Source of the DNA: an uncultured Gammaproteobacteria bacterium
GTDB taxonomy: Bacteria > Pseudomonadota > Gammaproteobacteria > Pseudomonadales > DT-91
Length of the DNA: 7,558 nt
Assembly (NCBI GenBank): GCA_929200485.1
Contig: CAKMZU010000167.1
Coordinates: 200-7,757 of the forward strand
Direction of reading: 5' to 3'
The notes under the pieces were generated by a model. It saw nothing but the letters and a program-made list of their open reading frames with translations, had not been told where the DNA came from and did not search any database. Below are positions 1 through 6,893 of the stretch, piece after piece. The stretch's first letter is position 1. The number at the start of each line of letters is the position of its first letter. Both the position numbers and the translations under genes were made by a program.

Positions 1-438
1 TTATTATTTTTTATCCTTCGCACGATTTGTTCCCCCACCCACTCTCATCCGAAAGACAAGGACAACATTACCAAAACAGCTAATGAAATAATTAAAACGA
101 TTAATAATTTGCTAACGCATAGAAAATCTGATTTTGTAAAACACAACTTAAATAATTTAAATTCTCAAAAAAAATTATCAACAAAATTGATTAGAAGATT
201 AAATAATGCTAACAAAATCAGCAGCACTATCGACATAAAAAAATTCTATTTACTTTTTGAAGACCAGAGGAAGAATTTAGAAAAAATTCTAAATGAAGTT
301 GAAAAAGAACCCGATGGCGATGCACTCATTGCAGGCTTAATATATACATACCCTTCAGATATAAAAGGTGAAAATAATCCTATTTGGAACTTCTTCCAAT
401 TTGGTTACAATAAACCTGCGGATCACACTTCCCCATAA
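1..438 (+). CDS. 3' part of an uncharacterised A+T-rich gene (5' end outside the window)
   Basis: The frame is open from the first base to a TAA at 436-438, giving 145 residues. It contains no in-frame ATG. The only plausible internal start is a TTG at 109 without a convincing ribosome binding site, so the true start most likely lies upstream of the window. The visible N-terminus (LLFFILRTICSPTHSHP) could be the end of a hydrophobic signal or anchor segment. The rest is Lys/Asn/Leu-rich and probably helical, with a charged stretch around residues 84-105 (EDQRKNLEKILNEVEKEPDG), and ends in an aromatic, Pro-containing tail (IWNFFQFGYNKPADHTSP). I recognise no family. Base and codon use are much more A+T-rich than in the neighbouring der operon, which fits accessory or transferred DNA. 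It converges on der. A small exported protein is possible but unproven. Confidence 0.55.
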   Translation, partial: LLFFILRTICSPTHSHPKDKDNITKTANEIIKTINNLLTHRKSDFVKHNLNNLNSQKKLSTKLIRRLNNANKISSTIDIKKFYLLFEDQRKNLEKILNEVEKEPDGDALIAGLIYTYPSDIKGENNPIWNFFQFGYNKPADHTSP

Positions 439-569
439 GAATAATTATTTTCTAACAAGCATTCTAAATCGCATCATCTCTCAAAGATAAATCTACTTTA
501 CAATAATAGCTACCGAGTTCAATGGGCCAGGATTCTATTGCGACAAAAATCAATATAAAACATACGATA

Positions 570-625
570 GGTTTCAATTGTCATTACCGTGGTTTCAAGC
601 ACTCCTTGATTAGAGGGGAAACCAC
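570..625. repeat. Hairpin and paired TTGAAACC motifs downstream of der
   Basis: Between the convergent left-hand ORF and der lies a perfect 8-bp inverted repeat, GTGGTTTC (589-596) and GAAACCAC (618-625), separated by 21 nt. A second copy of GGTTTCAA occurs at 570-577, exactly 21 bp from the copy at 591-598. The hairpin sits just past the der stop codon and could mark the 3' end of the operon transcript. No T-run follows it on the der strand, so it does not qualify as a classical intrinsic terminator. On the plus strand a T-run begins only about 14 nt after the stem. Its function is unknown. Confidence 0.4.
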
Positions 626-631
626 ACAGAA

Positions 632-2041
632 TTATCGATTTTTTTTACTGTTTTTTTTTAATTTGGCTTGATAAGCTTTAGAACGCTTATTGGCTTTACC
701 TTCAAAAGGGTTTTCTGTGGTTTTAAAGACAAATTGAATGGGTGTCCCCCAAAGATTCAATTCTCGGCGGAAGGTTTTTTCAAGATAGCGCTTATAATGA
801 TCCGGCAATTTTTCGGTTTGATTACCATGGATCACGATAATCGGCGGGTTAGAGCCTCCTGCGTGCGCATAACGCAACTTGATACGGCGACCGGAGACTA
901 GCGGTGGCTGATGTTGCTCACAGGCCACTTCTAATATCTCATTGAGCTTCTTGGTCGATAATTTAGCTCGAGCGGATTCGTAAGCTTTATCGACAGATTC
1001 ATACAAATTACCAACCCCGCTACCATGCAAAGCCGAGATAAAATGTATTTCCGCATAGTCGATAAAGTTTAAGCGGCGATCCAATTCGCTTTTAATGCGG
1101 TTACGCTGCTCCACACTGATGCCATCCCACTTATTAATAGCAATCACCAACCCTCGACCGGACTGAATACACAAACCTAACAAGTGGAGATCCTGATCGA
1201 CTAAATCTTCCTGCGCATCCACGACCAATATCACAACATTCGCATCATCAATGGCTTGCAGGGTTTTCACAATAGAGAATTTCTCAACCATCCCGTTAAC
1301 GTTTTTCTTACGTCTGACACCTGCGGTATCAATCAGGGTATAGGGTTTTTCATCACGCTCATAATCGATATAAATGCTGTCGCGGGTTGTGCCTGGCATA
1401 TCAAAAACCACCACACGATCTTCACCTAATAAACGATTCACAAGGGTCGATTTACCGACATTAGGGCGACCAACAATGGCGATTTTAACACCTTTGGTAT
1501 CGTCATCGGCATCCGTATCACTTTCACTCGAGGGTTCAGAAAAATGTGGGCCAAGATTAAAAACGATCTCATCCAATAGCGATTTAACACCTCGACCATG
1601 GCTAGCGGTCATTGGATATAGCTGATCCTGCCCTACTTGATAAAAATCACTTAAGGCCTCATCGATATTTATGCCGTCAGTTTTATTAACCGCCAGCATA
1701 AATTCTTTATCGCGTTGACGGAGCTGCTTGATAATCCAGGCATCATCCGGCATCAACCCCGCCTTGGCGTCAACCAATAACACAATAAGATCGGCTTCTT
1801 CGATGGCCTGTAGTGATTGACCAGCCATCATGTCATCGATATTTTCTTCTTCAACATCCGAAAGCCCACCGGTATCAATCAGCATAAAGGCTTTATCATC
1901 ATGAATCGCCTTGCCATATTTTCGATCGCGGGTTAAACCGGCAAAGTCTGCCACTATGGCATCTCGGGTTTTAGTGATTCGGTTAAACAGCGTTGACTTG
2001 CCGACGTTAGGTCGGCCAATAAGAGCGACAGTAGGTAACAT
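632..2041 (-). CDS. der: Ribosome biogenesis GTPase Der (EngA)
   Basis: This is an essential double GTPase that binds the 50S subunit and helps its late assembly in the cytoplasm. The 469 residues match the usual bacterial length of roughly 440-490. Domain 1 has GRPNVGKS at 9-16, DTGG at 56-59 and NKTD at 119-122. An acidic, Ser/Asp-rich linker (about 168-183) leads to domain 2, with GRPNVGKS at 191-198, DTAG at 238-241 and NKWD at 303-306. A C-terminal KH-like domain (about 355-455) contains the PPIIVIHGN region, and a short Lys/Asn-rich tail follows. The ATG directly follows the bamB TAA with no spacer. An AAAAGG ribosome binding site lies inside the end of bamB, 8 nt upstream, so translation is probably coupled to bamB. 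It is the last gene of the operon. All G motifs are intact. Confidence 0.98.
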   Translation of the reverse strand: MLPTVALIGRPNVGKSTLFNRITKTRDAIVADFAGLTRDRKYGKAIHDDKAFMLIDTGGLSDVEEENIDDMMAGQSLQAIEEADLIVLLVDAKAGLMPDDAWIIKQLRQRDKEFMLAVNKTDGINIDEALSDFYQVGQDQLYPMTASHGRGVKSLLDEIVFNLGPHFSEPSSESDTDADDDTKGVKIAIVGRPNVGKSTLVNRLLGEDRVVVFDMPGTTRDSIYIDYERDEKPYTLIDTAGVRRKKNVNGMVEKFSIVKTLQAIDDANVVILVVDAQEDLVDQDLHLLGLCIQSGRGLVIAINKWDGISVEQRNRIKSELDRRLNFIDYAEIHFISALHGSGVGNLYESVDKAYESARAKLSTKKLNEILEVACEQHQPPLVSGRRIKLRYAHAGGSNPPIIVIHGNQTEKLPDHYKRYLEKTFRRELNLWGTPIQFVFKTTENPFEGKANKRSKAYQAKLKKNSKKNR

Positions 2042-3400
2042 TTATTTGGCCTTTTTATTTATTGGCTCAAAACTCAGTGCCTGCAACTGTCCATTATTGG
2101 CAAAAACATAGAGTGTATTTTTATCAACCAGGCTTTGCACTCGAATCGGCGGGTTAGGCTTCATCAAACGCTTCACCTGGATGGTCTTATTATGTCCCGG
2201 TATAGGTCTATCAGGTAGTGTCAACGATTTCCGCCCAATAAATTGCCCGGTATTCGGATCTAACGCATGTAAAATACCTGCATAATCGGTAACAAATAGC
2301 GCATTCTCAGAAACTGCCACCGCCGAAGGTTTTCGACGCTCTAATCCACTTTGTTCCCATGCTTTTTGGCCAGAATTCGAATTAAAGGCGATAATTTTAC
2401 CATCCGATTGGCTAACAAAAACCTTATCACCATTGACGGCCAGATCTTTATAGCTTGACGCTGGCTGCGACCAGGCTTTAAGACCGGAAGTAATATTGTA
2501 AGCAGTAAGATTTCCCTGGTAGCTAACGGCAATTAAAAGATTACCCTGCACAACCGGTGTCGAGTCAACATCGACCAGGCGTTCAATTTCTGTATCCCCT
2601 GTAGGCACAGCGACACGATCAGCCCAGCGTTTTTGTCCGGTTTTCAAATCAAAAATGGCCAAAATACCATTGGCAGCACCCACAGCAACAAAAGGTCCAA
2701 AGATGGCACCCGAACTTGCTCCTCTAAGGGTCAACGCCGGGATTTGTGTATCCTGACGCCATCGCTGCTCACCTGTTTGCGGGTTCAGGTTAACCACTGC
2801 GCCATCATTGGTCTGTACAATCACATTCAGACCATCGACAGCGGGCGGACTAACGACTTCAGAGCTAAGTTGCTTACGCCAACGCTCACTGCCATCTGTT
2901 TTATTCAGTGAGACTAGCTCACCATCAAGGTTACCAACATAAATCCCTTCAGAATCAACCGCTAAACCAGCGGTTAACGGCCGTTTTAAATTGACCCGAA
3001 ACGTCTCTTTTCCGGTTTGCTTGTCTAATTTCACCACAGTGCCATTTTGGCTGGCAGCATAAATCCAGTCGCCATCCATAGCGAAGTGAAACTGGTGGTA
3101 GTATTTGCTGAGTTTACCTAAGCTATCGGCAAAAACCGGGCGGAAACGCATTTTCTTATCGATAGCCGTCAACTCTTTGGGCTGAAGCGCTTTTTCTGCT
3201 TCTTTTTTTGCTTTCTTCTTGTCTTTTTTTCGTTGCTCTGCGGCTTTTTTGGCAAGCGCAGCATCGGTCTTTTTCGATGGGTTGGTACTACACGCACTCA
3301 ATCCAAGTACTAACAGACAAAGAACAATCAAGGGGAACCGTTGAAAAACGCCCACTATCGGGTTCAATAAAGAGTTCTGGTTATTTTTTTGAGAAGTCAA
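2042..3400 (-). CDS. bamB: Outer-membrane assembly lipoprotein BamB, TTG start
   Basis: BamB is the beta-propeller lipoprotein of the BAM complex, which folds proteins into the outer membrane. A lipoprotein signal ends in the lipobox LSAC with Cys37; Ser at +2 predicts outer-membrane sorting. PQQ-like repeats follow, recognisable by their recurring Gly...Trp blades (GSERWRKQL, GEQRWRQD, GQKRWADR, GQKAWEQSG), along with the family hallmark LTLRGASS and the segment TGDTEIERLVDVDSTPVV. At 452 residues it exceeds the roughly 390 of E. coli. The extra length is a Lys/Ala-rich linker at about 42-72 and a basic, Pro-rich insertion at about 392-420. No ATG occurs between the upstream in-frame TAG and the lipobox, so a non-ATG start is forced. 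TTG at 3400 has AGG 8 nt upstream. GTG at 3355 would give a canonical 22-residue signal but has no visible ribosome binding site. It abuts der. Confidence 0.95.
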   Translation of the reverse strand: MTSQKNNQNSLLNPIVGVFQRFPLIVLCLLVLGLSACSTNPSKKTDAALAKKAAEQRKKDKKKAKKEAEKALQPKELTAIDKKMRFRPVFADSLGKLSKYYHQFHFAMDGDWIYAASQNGTVVKLDKQTGKETFRVNLKRPLTAGLAVDSEGIYVGNLDGELVSLNKTDGSERWRKQLSSEVVSPPAVDGLNVIVQTNDGAVVNLNPQTGEQRWRQDTQIPALTLRGASSGAIFGPFVAVGAANGILAIFDLKTGQKRWADRVAVPTGDTEIERLVDVDSTPVVQGNLLIAVSYQGNLTAYNITSGLKAWSQPASSYKDLAVNGDKVFVSQSDGKIIAFNSNSGQKAWEQSGLERRKPSAVAVSENALFVTDYAGILHALDPNTGQFIGRKSLTLPDRPIPGHNKTIQVKRLMKPNPPIRVQSLVDKNTLYVFANNGQLQALSFEPINKKAK

Positions 3401-3433
3401 GGTGCTTACCTGATACGACTAATAAGTTTTCCC

Positions 3434-3478
3434 GGGACTTTAGTGAGAGCCTCTGTCATTCAAAAAAAGGCTAGTCCC
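3434..3478 (-). promoter_or_regulatory. Stem-loop in the yfgM-bamB spacer
   Basis: The 90-nt gap between yfgM and bamB is the longest in the operon. It contains nested inverted repeats: GGGACT (3434-3439) with AGTCCC (3473-3478), and inside them AGCCT (3448-3452) with AGGCT (3468-3472). On the transcript the contiguous GGGACTAGCCT would pair with two blocks separated by an 8-nt bulge. The terminal loop contains a run of seven U. No U-run follows the stem, so it is unlikely to be a simple terminator. It could affect mRNA stability or bamB translation, because its 3' side ends about 30 nt before the TTG start. Function is inference only. Confidence 0.35.
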
Positions 3479-3490
3479 AGGACAAAGACA

Positions 3491-4159
3491 TTATTGAACT
3501 TTAATTGAAATCAACGCGTCTGGATCTTGCTTAATGCCATCGATTTTTAGGTCTAACAACGTCCCAGGACGCTTACTAAACGAAGTCTCCTTCGCTTTTT
3601 GGTATGCAGTCAAGGCCTCATCCGTTTTATTCTGTCTCATAAGAATATCCCCTCGCGCTTCAGCATATTCAGAGACAAAAATGGTCGAGCCTTGATCTAA
3701 AAGACCAAGAGCGCTATCAAGATCTCCTTGTGCCGCTTTCACTCTGGCTAAACGTAACACGGCCAGTTCATGCATTTCTTTAGGTTTTTTGCCTTTATCG
3801 ACAATCCATTGCAGGGTTTGCGCCGCTTGATCCAAATCATTTTCCTGCACATCCAGACTTGCTCGCATAAACGCTGCATAGGTGGCATAAATGGAGTCTT
3901 TATAGTCTGTTGATAAATAGCCATAAATTTCATCAAACATCAATCGGCTTTCTTTATCTTTAATGCCAGTTTCCATGGTTCGAGCAAGTTGCGTATAAAG
4001 AATGCTGGCTTTACTTAGAGAGTCCTGCTGTTTTTTCTCATAGAACTGATAGCCAAACCAGGCAGCCAGCACAACAGCGATTGCCAACAAAATCTTGCTG
4101 CCATAATCGCTATACCACTGCTTTAACGCGGCAATCTGTTCTTCTTCATGAGCGTCCAT
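3491..4159 (-). CDS. yfgM: YfgM-like periplasmic TPR protein (ancillary SecYEG translocon subunit)
   Basis: In E. coli YfgM is an inner-membrane protein associated with SecYEG and the chaperone PpiD, and helps exported proteins cross the periplasm. This protein has an acidic N-terminus (MDAHEEEQ), a single membrane helix at about 22-40 (LLAIAVVLAAWFGYQFY) and a helical periplasmic domain. That domain includes TPR-like units (LAVLRLARVKAAQGDLDSAL, and AEARGDILMRQNKTDEALTAYQ at about 163-184). Length (222 residues) and gene order fit the family. I place the start at the ATG at 4159: AAGGA ends 6 nt upstream of it, whereas the upstream TTG at 4165 directly abuts that AAGGA and cannot use it. It lies 49 nt after hisS and 90 nt before bamB. 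No defects seen. Confidence 0.88.
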   Translation of the reverse strand: MDAHEEEQIAALKQWYSDYGSKILLAIAVVLAAWFGYQFYEKKQQDSLSKASILYTQLARTMETGIKDKESRLMFDEIYGYLSTDYKDSIYATYAAFMRASLDVQENDLDQAAQTLQWIVDKGKKPKEMHELAVLRLARVKAAQGDLDSALGLLDQGSTIFVSEYAEARGDILMRQNKTDEALTAYQKAKETSFSKRPGTLLDLKIDGIKQDPDALISIKVQ

Positions 4160-4165
4160 AAACAA

Positions 4166-4170
4166 TCCTT
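4166..4170 (-). promoter_or_regulatory. Ribosome binding site that decides the yfgM start
   Basis: Read on the minus strand, AAGGA lies here, followed by TTGTTT and then ATG (4157-4159). The 6-nt spacing is optimal for the ATG and zero for the TTG at 4165. This supports starting the protein at MDAHEEEQ. Confidence 0.7.
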
Positions 4171-4208
4171 ACTTTAAAAACTAGTCGTTAAAAAATAAAA
4201 CACAGCCT

Positions 4209-5495
4209 TTAGTCAGCTAAAAGGGTTTTGAGTTTCAAAGACAGCTCATCAAACGCCACTGTCATTTGAGAATCTGCGATTCTTAATGACTTAATTGAAA
4301 CAACGCCGTCTTCCAGTTCGTTCGACCCGACAATAATGGCATATTGCGCACCACTTTTATCAGCCTTTTTCATCTGACTCTTAAGGCTTCCGCCGCCACA
4401 ATGCATGATCAATCGCATTTCAGGCAGCGCATCACGAAGCTTATCAGCTATCGCAAAAGCTTCAAGGTAATCTTCCGCTTCACAAGCTGCGACAAAATAC
4501 ACATCTGCTCGGTCAAAAGCAATGTTTACTGAGCTTACCGCTTGCACCAAGAGGGATAATCGCTCCATCCCAAGTGCAAAGCCAACAGCGGGTACCGGTT
4601 TGCCACCTAACTGCTCAACTAATGAGTCATAGCGTCCGCCGCCACAGATAGTCCCTTGGGCACCCAAACTTTCAGTGATCCATTCAAAAACCGTATCGTT
4701 ATAATAATCAAGCCCCCGAACCAGCTTCGGGTTCTCCGAATACTGAATACCCACCTTATCCAATAACTGCTTCAGTTCGGCATAGTGAGCTTTTGACTCA
4801 TCACTTAAAAAGTCGATTAATTTAGGCGCATCATCTAATAACTTCTGCGTTTGGGGATCTTTGGAATCCAGAATACGCAACGGATTTGTGGTCAGGCGCT
4901 TTTGGCTATCCGCATCGAGTTGATCTTTGTACTGTTCAAGATGCACGACTAATGCATCTCGATACGCTTTTCGTTCAGCTAATTGACCTATAGTATTCAG
5001 TTCAAGGCGAACATGCTGGCTCACGCCTAGTTTTTGCCATAACTTTGCACCGATGATAATTAATTCAGCATCGATCGCTGCACCTTTGATATTAAAGGTC
5101 TCTAACCCCACTTGATGAAACTGTCGCTGGCGTCCTTTTTGTGGGCGCTCATAGCGAAACATCGGCCCTTGATACCAGAGTTTTTGCTGCTGCTGATTAT
5201 CTAATAACGCGTTCTGCATAGCCGCACGAACACAAGAGGCGGTACCTTCTGGCCTTAACGTCAAAGATTCGTCATTTCGATCATTGAAGGTATACATTTC
5301 CTTTTCAACGATATCAGTCACTTCCCCAATAGAACGTTTAAAAAGGTCAGTATATTCTACGATAGGCAGGCGAATTTCTTCATATCCGAAAGAGGCAACC
5401 ACATCGTTAATGGTTTTTTCAATAAACTGCCAAACGGGTGTTTGCTTGGGCAGTAAATCTACCATCCCCTTGATATTTTGTATTTTTTTTGCCAT
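4209..5495 (-). CDS. hisS: Histidyl-tRNA synthetase
   Basis: This class II aminoacyl-tRNA synthetase charges tRNA-His in the cytoplasm and is essential. The 428 residues match the gammaproteobacterial length. Visible signatures are the N-terminal [16 protein letters not shown] at 79-85, motif 2 [14 protein letters not shown] at 113-126, the His-specific RGLDYYN at 260-266, GGGRYD at 285-290 and motif 3 GFALGMERL at 305-313. An anticodon-binding domain follows from about 330 ([20 protein letters not shown] ... GAQYAIIVG). The ATG lies 13 nt after the ispG stop, with a modest AAGAG-type ribosome binding site, as expected for the second gene of an operon. All catalytic motifs are present. Confidence 0.98.
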   Translation of the reverse strand: MAKKIQNIKGMVDLLPKQTPVWQFIEKTINDVVASFGYEEIRLPIVEYTDLFKRSIGEVTDIVEKEMYTFNDRNDESLTLRPEGTASCVRAAMQNALLDNQQQQKLWYQGPMFRYERPQKGRQRQFHQVGLETFNIKGAAIDAELIIIGAKLWQKLGVSQHVRLELNTIGQLAERKAYRDALVVHLEQYKDQLDADSQKRLTTNPLRILDSKDPQTQKLLDDAPKLIDFLSDESKAHYAELKQLLDKVGIQYSENPKLVRGLDYYNDTVFEWITESLGAQGTICGGGRYDSLVEQLGGKPVPAVGFALGMERLSLLVQAVSSVNIAFDRADVYFVAACEAEDYLEAFAIADKLRDALPEMRLIMHCGGGSLKSQMKKADKSGAQYAIIVGSNELEDGVVSIKSLRIADSQMTVAFDELSLKLKTLLAD

Positions 5496-5508
5496 GAACT
5501 CTTGAGTC

Positions 5509-6621
5509 TTATGCTTTCGTGATCAAGTCGCTTTCTGCGGCTTGTTTGTCTTTTACTTTTTTTCGAATAAGGGCTTCAAGCTTATCGACTAATTCGTCAT
5601 TTTTCAGCTTATGATCTGGCTTGCCATCCACATAAACCAGATTGTTCGGCGACCCGCCAGTTAATCCAACCTCGACTGCCTTGGCTTCGCCTGGTCCATT
5701 AACGATACAACCAATAATAGACACATCCATTGAATCGCTAATGTCTTCCAGTCGTGATTCCAGCGCGTTCACGGTTTTGATCACATCAAAATTCTGACGT
5801 GAACAACTTGGACAGGCAATAATATTAATGCCTCGATGGCGAATATCCAGCGCCTTGAGCATATCAAAGCCAACTTTGACCTCTTCAACAGGATCAGCAG
5901 CCAGAGAAACCCGTATGGTGTCTCCAATACCTTTCAATAAAAGGTAGCCCAATCCAATGCTGGATTTCACGGTTCCTGAACGTAGCCCCCCGGCTTCGGT
6001 AATTCCCAAATGCAGTGGCTGTTCAATTAATTTCGCCAGTTTTTCGTAAGCGTCAACGGCTAAAAATACATTGGACGCTTTTACGCTGACCTTAAAATCT
6101 TCAAAATTATGATCCTGCAATATCTTAACGTGTCGCATGGCTGACTCAACCAGCGCATCACCATTAGGCTCACCGTATTTTTTCTGAATATCTTTCTCTA
6201 ATGAACCGGCATTCACCCCGATACGAATCGGAATGCGGTTAGCTTTTGCCGCATCGATGACCTGTCTGATACGGTCTTCTTTACCGATATTGCCGGGATT
6301 AATTCGCAAACAATCAACACCGTAATCTGCCGCCTTAAGGGCTAACTTGTAATCATAATGAATATCAGAAATCAAAGGGGCTTTGATCTGCGCGCGAATT
6401 TCCTTGAATGCCTCGGCAGCTTCATCCGTTGGCACGGAGACACGGACCATATCCGCCCCCGCCTCAAGAATACGCGTAATCTGACCGACCGTTGCATCCA
6501 CATCGGTGGTTTCAGTATTGGTCATTGATTGCACGCTAATTGGCGCATCACCGCCAACAGCAACATCACCCACCCAAATTTTACGGGACTTTCGGCGAAC
6601 TATTGTGGATTCAACTTTCAT
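5509..6621 (-). CDS. ispG: 4-hydroxy-3-methylbut-2-en-1-yl diphosphate synthase (IspG/GcpE)
   Basis: This is the [4Fe-4S] enzyme of the penultimate step of the MEP (non-mevalonate) isoprenoid pathway, converting methylerythritol cyclodiphosphate to HMBPP in the cytosol. The 370 residues fit the short bacterial form. The cluster ligands fall at Cys270, Cys273 (CPSC), Cys305 and Glu312 (GCIVNGPGE), the same numbering known for E. coli. The N-terminal TIM-barrel part carries [29 protein letters not shown] and [12 protein letters not shown]. It is the first gene of the block, 13 nt before hisS. In enterobacteria and pseudomonads rodZ normally precedes it; here a divergent, unrelated gene does. 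The ATG has only a weak ribosome binding site. A TATAAT box lies about 32 nt upstream. Confidence 0.98.
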   Translation of the reverse strand: MKVESTIVRRKSRKIWVGDVAVGGDAPISVQSMTNTETTDVDATVGQITRILEAGADMVRVSVPTDEAAEAFKEIRAQIKAPLISDIHYDYKLALKAADYGVDCLRINPGNIGKEDRIRQVIDAAKANRIPIRIGVNAGSLEKDIQKKYGEPNGDALVESAMRHVKILQDHNFEDFKVSVKASNVFLAVDAYEKLAKLIEQPLHLGITEAGGLRSGTVKSSIGLGYLLLKGIGDTIRVSLAADPVEEVKVGFDMLKALDIRHRGINIIACPSCSRQNFDVIKTVNALESRLEDISDSMDVSIIGCIVNGPGEAKAVEVGLTGGSPNNLVYVDGKPDHKLKNDELVDKLEALIRKKVKDKQAAESDLITKA

Positions 6622-6652
6622 GACTGACTTGTCTGTGCACTAAAACAGGCCG

Positions 6653-6658
6653 ATTATA
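6653..6658 (-). promoter_or_regulatory. -10 box of the predicted ispG operon promoter
   Basis: A perfect TATAAT on the minus strand lies 31 nt upstream of the ispG ATG. It would give a leader of about 25 nt and drive the whole ispG-hisS-yfgM-bamB-der block. No good -35 hexamer is present at 16-18 nt. A TTGGAC lies only 8-9 nt upstream, too close. The call rests on the -10 box and its position. Confidence 0.45.
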
Positions 6659-6695
6659 GCCTAAAGAGTCCAATCACAGCTAGAGGGAGTAACGA

Positions 6696-6893
6696 ATGAT
6701 GCGCAACTTCGTTTATTTTTTTCAAAAACTCTCCAGCACGATGCGGACGCATCAACTCTATAAATGTCTATCCATACACAAAGGTGTCATTCAATCAGCC
6801 AGCTCAGTCGAGTGTTCGTTATGTTTAATTTTCAAATCACTTGGTTTTTTATCATTTCTCTTACAACAGCGTCATTGCCAATATTTTCAATAA
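6696..6893 (+). CDS. Possible small ORF with strong ribosome binding site, overlapping the next gene
   Basis: A 65-codon frame starts with ATG ATG, preceded by AGGGAG at 6684-6689 with ideal 6-nt spacing, a better ribosome binding site than that of the overlapping gene at 6821. The product (MMRNFVYFFQKLSSTMRTHQ... ) has a basic start and a hydrophobic stretch near its end (LIFKSLGFLSFLLQQ). It resembles no family I know. It overlaps the N-terminal coding part of the downstream gene in a different frame. It may be a leader peptide, the original 5' end of the downstream gene displaced by a frameshift, or chance. Confidence 0.25.
   Translation: MMRNFVYFFQKLSSTMRTHQLYKCLSIHKGVIQSASSVECSLCLIFKSLGFLSFLLQQRHCQYFQ
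6740..6753. promoter_or_regulatory. Operator-like dyad GATGCG-GA-CGCATC
   Basis: A perfect 6-bp inverted repeat with a 2-bp centre lies 68 bp before the ATG at 6821 and just upstream of a TATAAAT box (6759-6765). Another GATGCG half-site occurs at 6698-6703, 42 bp away, about four helical turns. Position and symmetry suggest a regulator site, but such a short dyad can arise by chance. Confidence 0.3.
6759..6765 (+). promoter_or_regulatory. -10-like TATAAAT upstream of the death-fold gene
   Basis: TATAAAT resembles a sigma-70 -10 element. A start about 7 nt downstream would lie beyond the ATG at 6764 and so would favour the ATG at 6821. The expected -35 position holds only a poor match (GCACGA at 6736-6741), so the promoter would be weak or activator-dependent. 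Confidence 0.25.

Noticed and set aside
109..438. TTG at 109 as the real start of the left-hand protein
   Set aside because: No ribosome binding site precedes it and the frame is open through to base 1, so a start outside the window is more likely.
440..449. Palindrome AATAATTATT after the left ORF stop as a terminator
   Set aside because: A+T-only 10-bp palindrome, with no stable stem and no proper T-run; expected by chance in A+T-rich DNA.
533..598. Minus-strand micro-ORF MTIETYRMFYIDFCRNRILAH downstream of der
   Set aside because: Only 21 codons; the nearby AAGGAG is about 17 nt from its ATG, too far to serve it.
668..901. Plus-strand open frame of 77 codons
   Set aside because: Lies wholly antisense to der, which has complete GTPase motifs; it is a shadow frame.
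2633..3474. Plus-strand open frames of 92 and 88 codons opposite bamB
   Set aside because: Antisense shadows of an intact bamB with no ribosome binding site or domain.
6634..6640. Search for a T-box, riboswitch or attenuator in the ispG leader
   Set aside because: The predicted leader is only about 25 nt, too short for such a structure.
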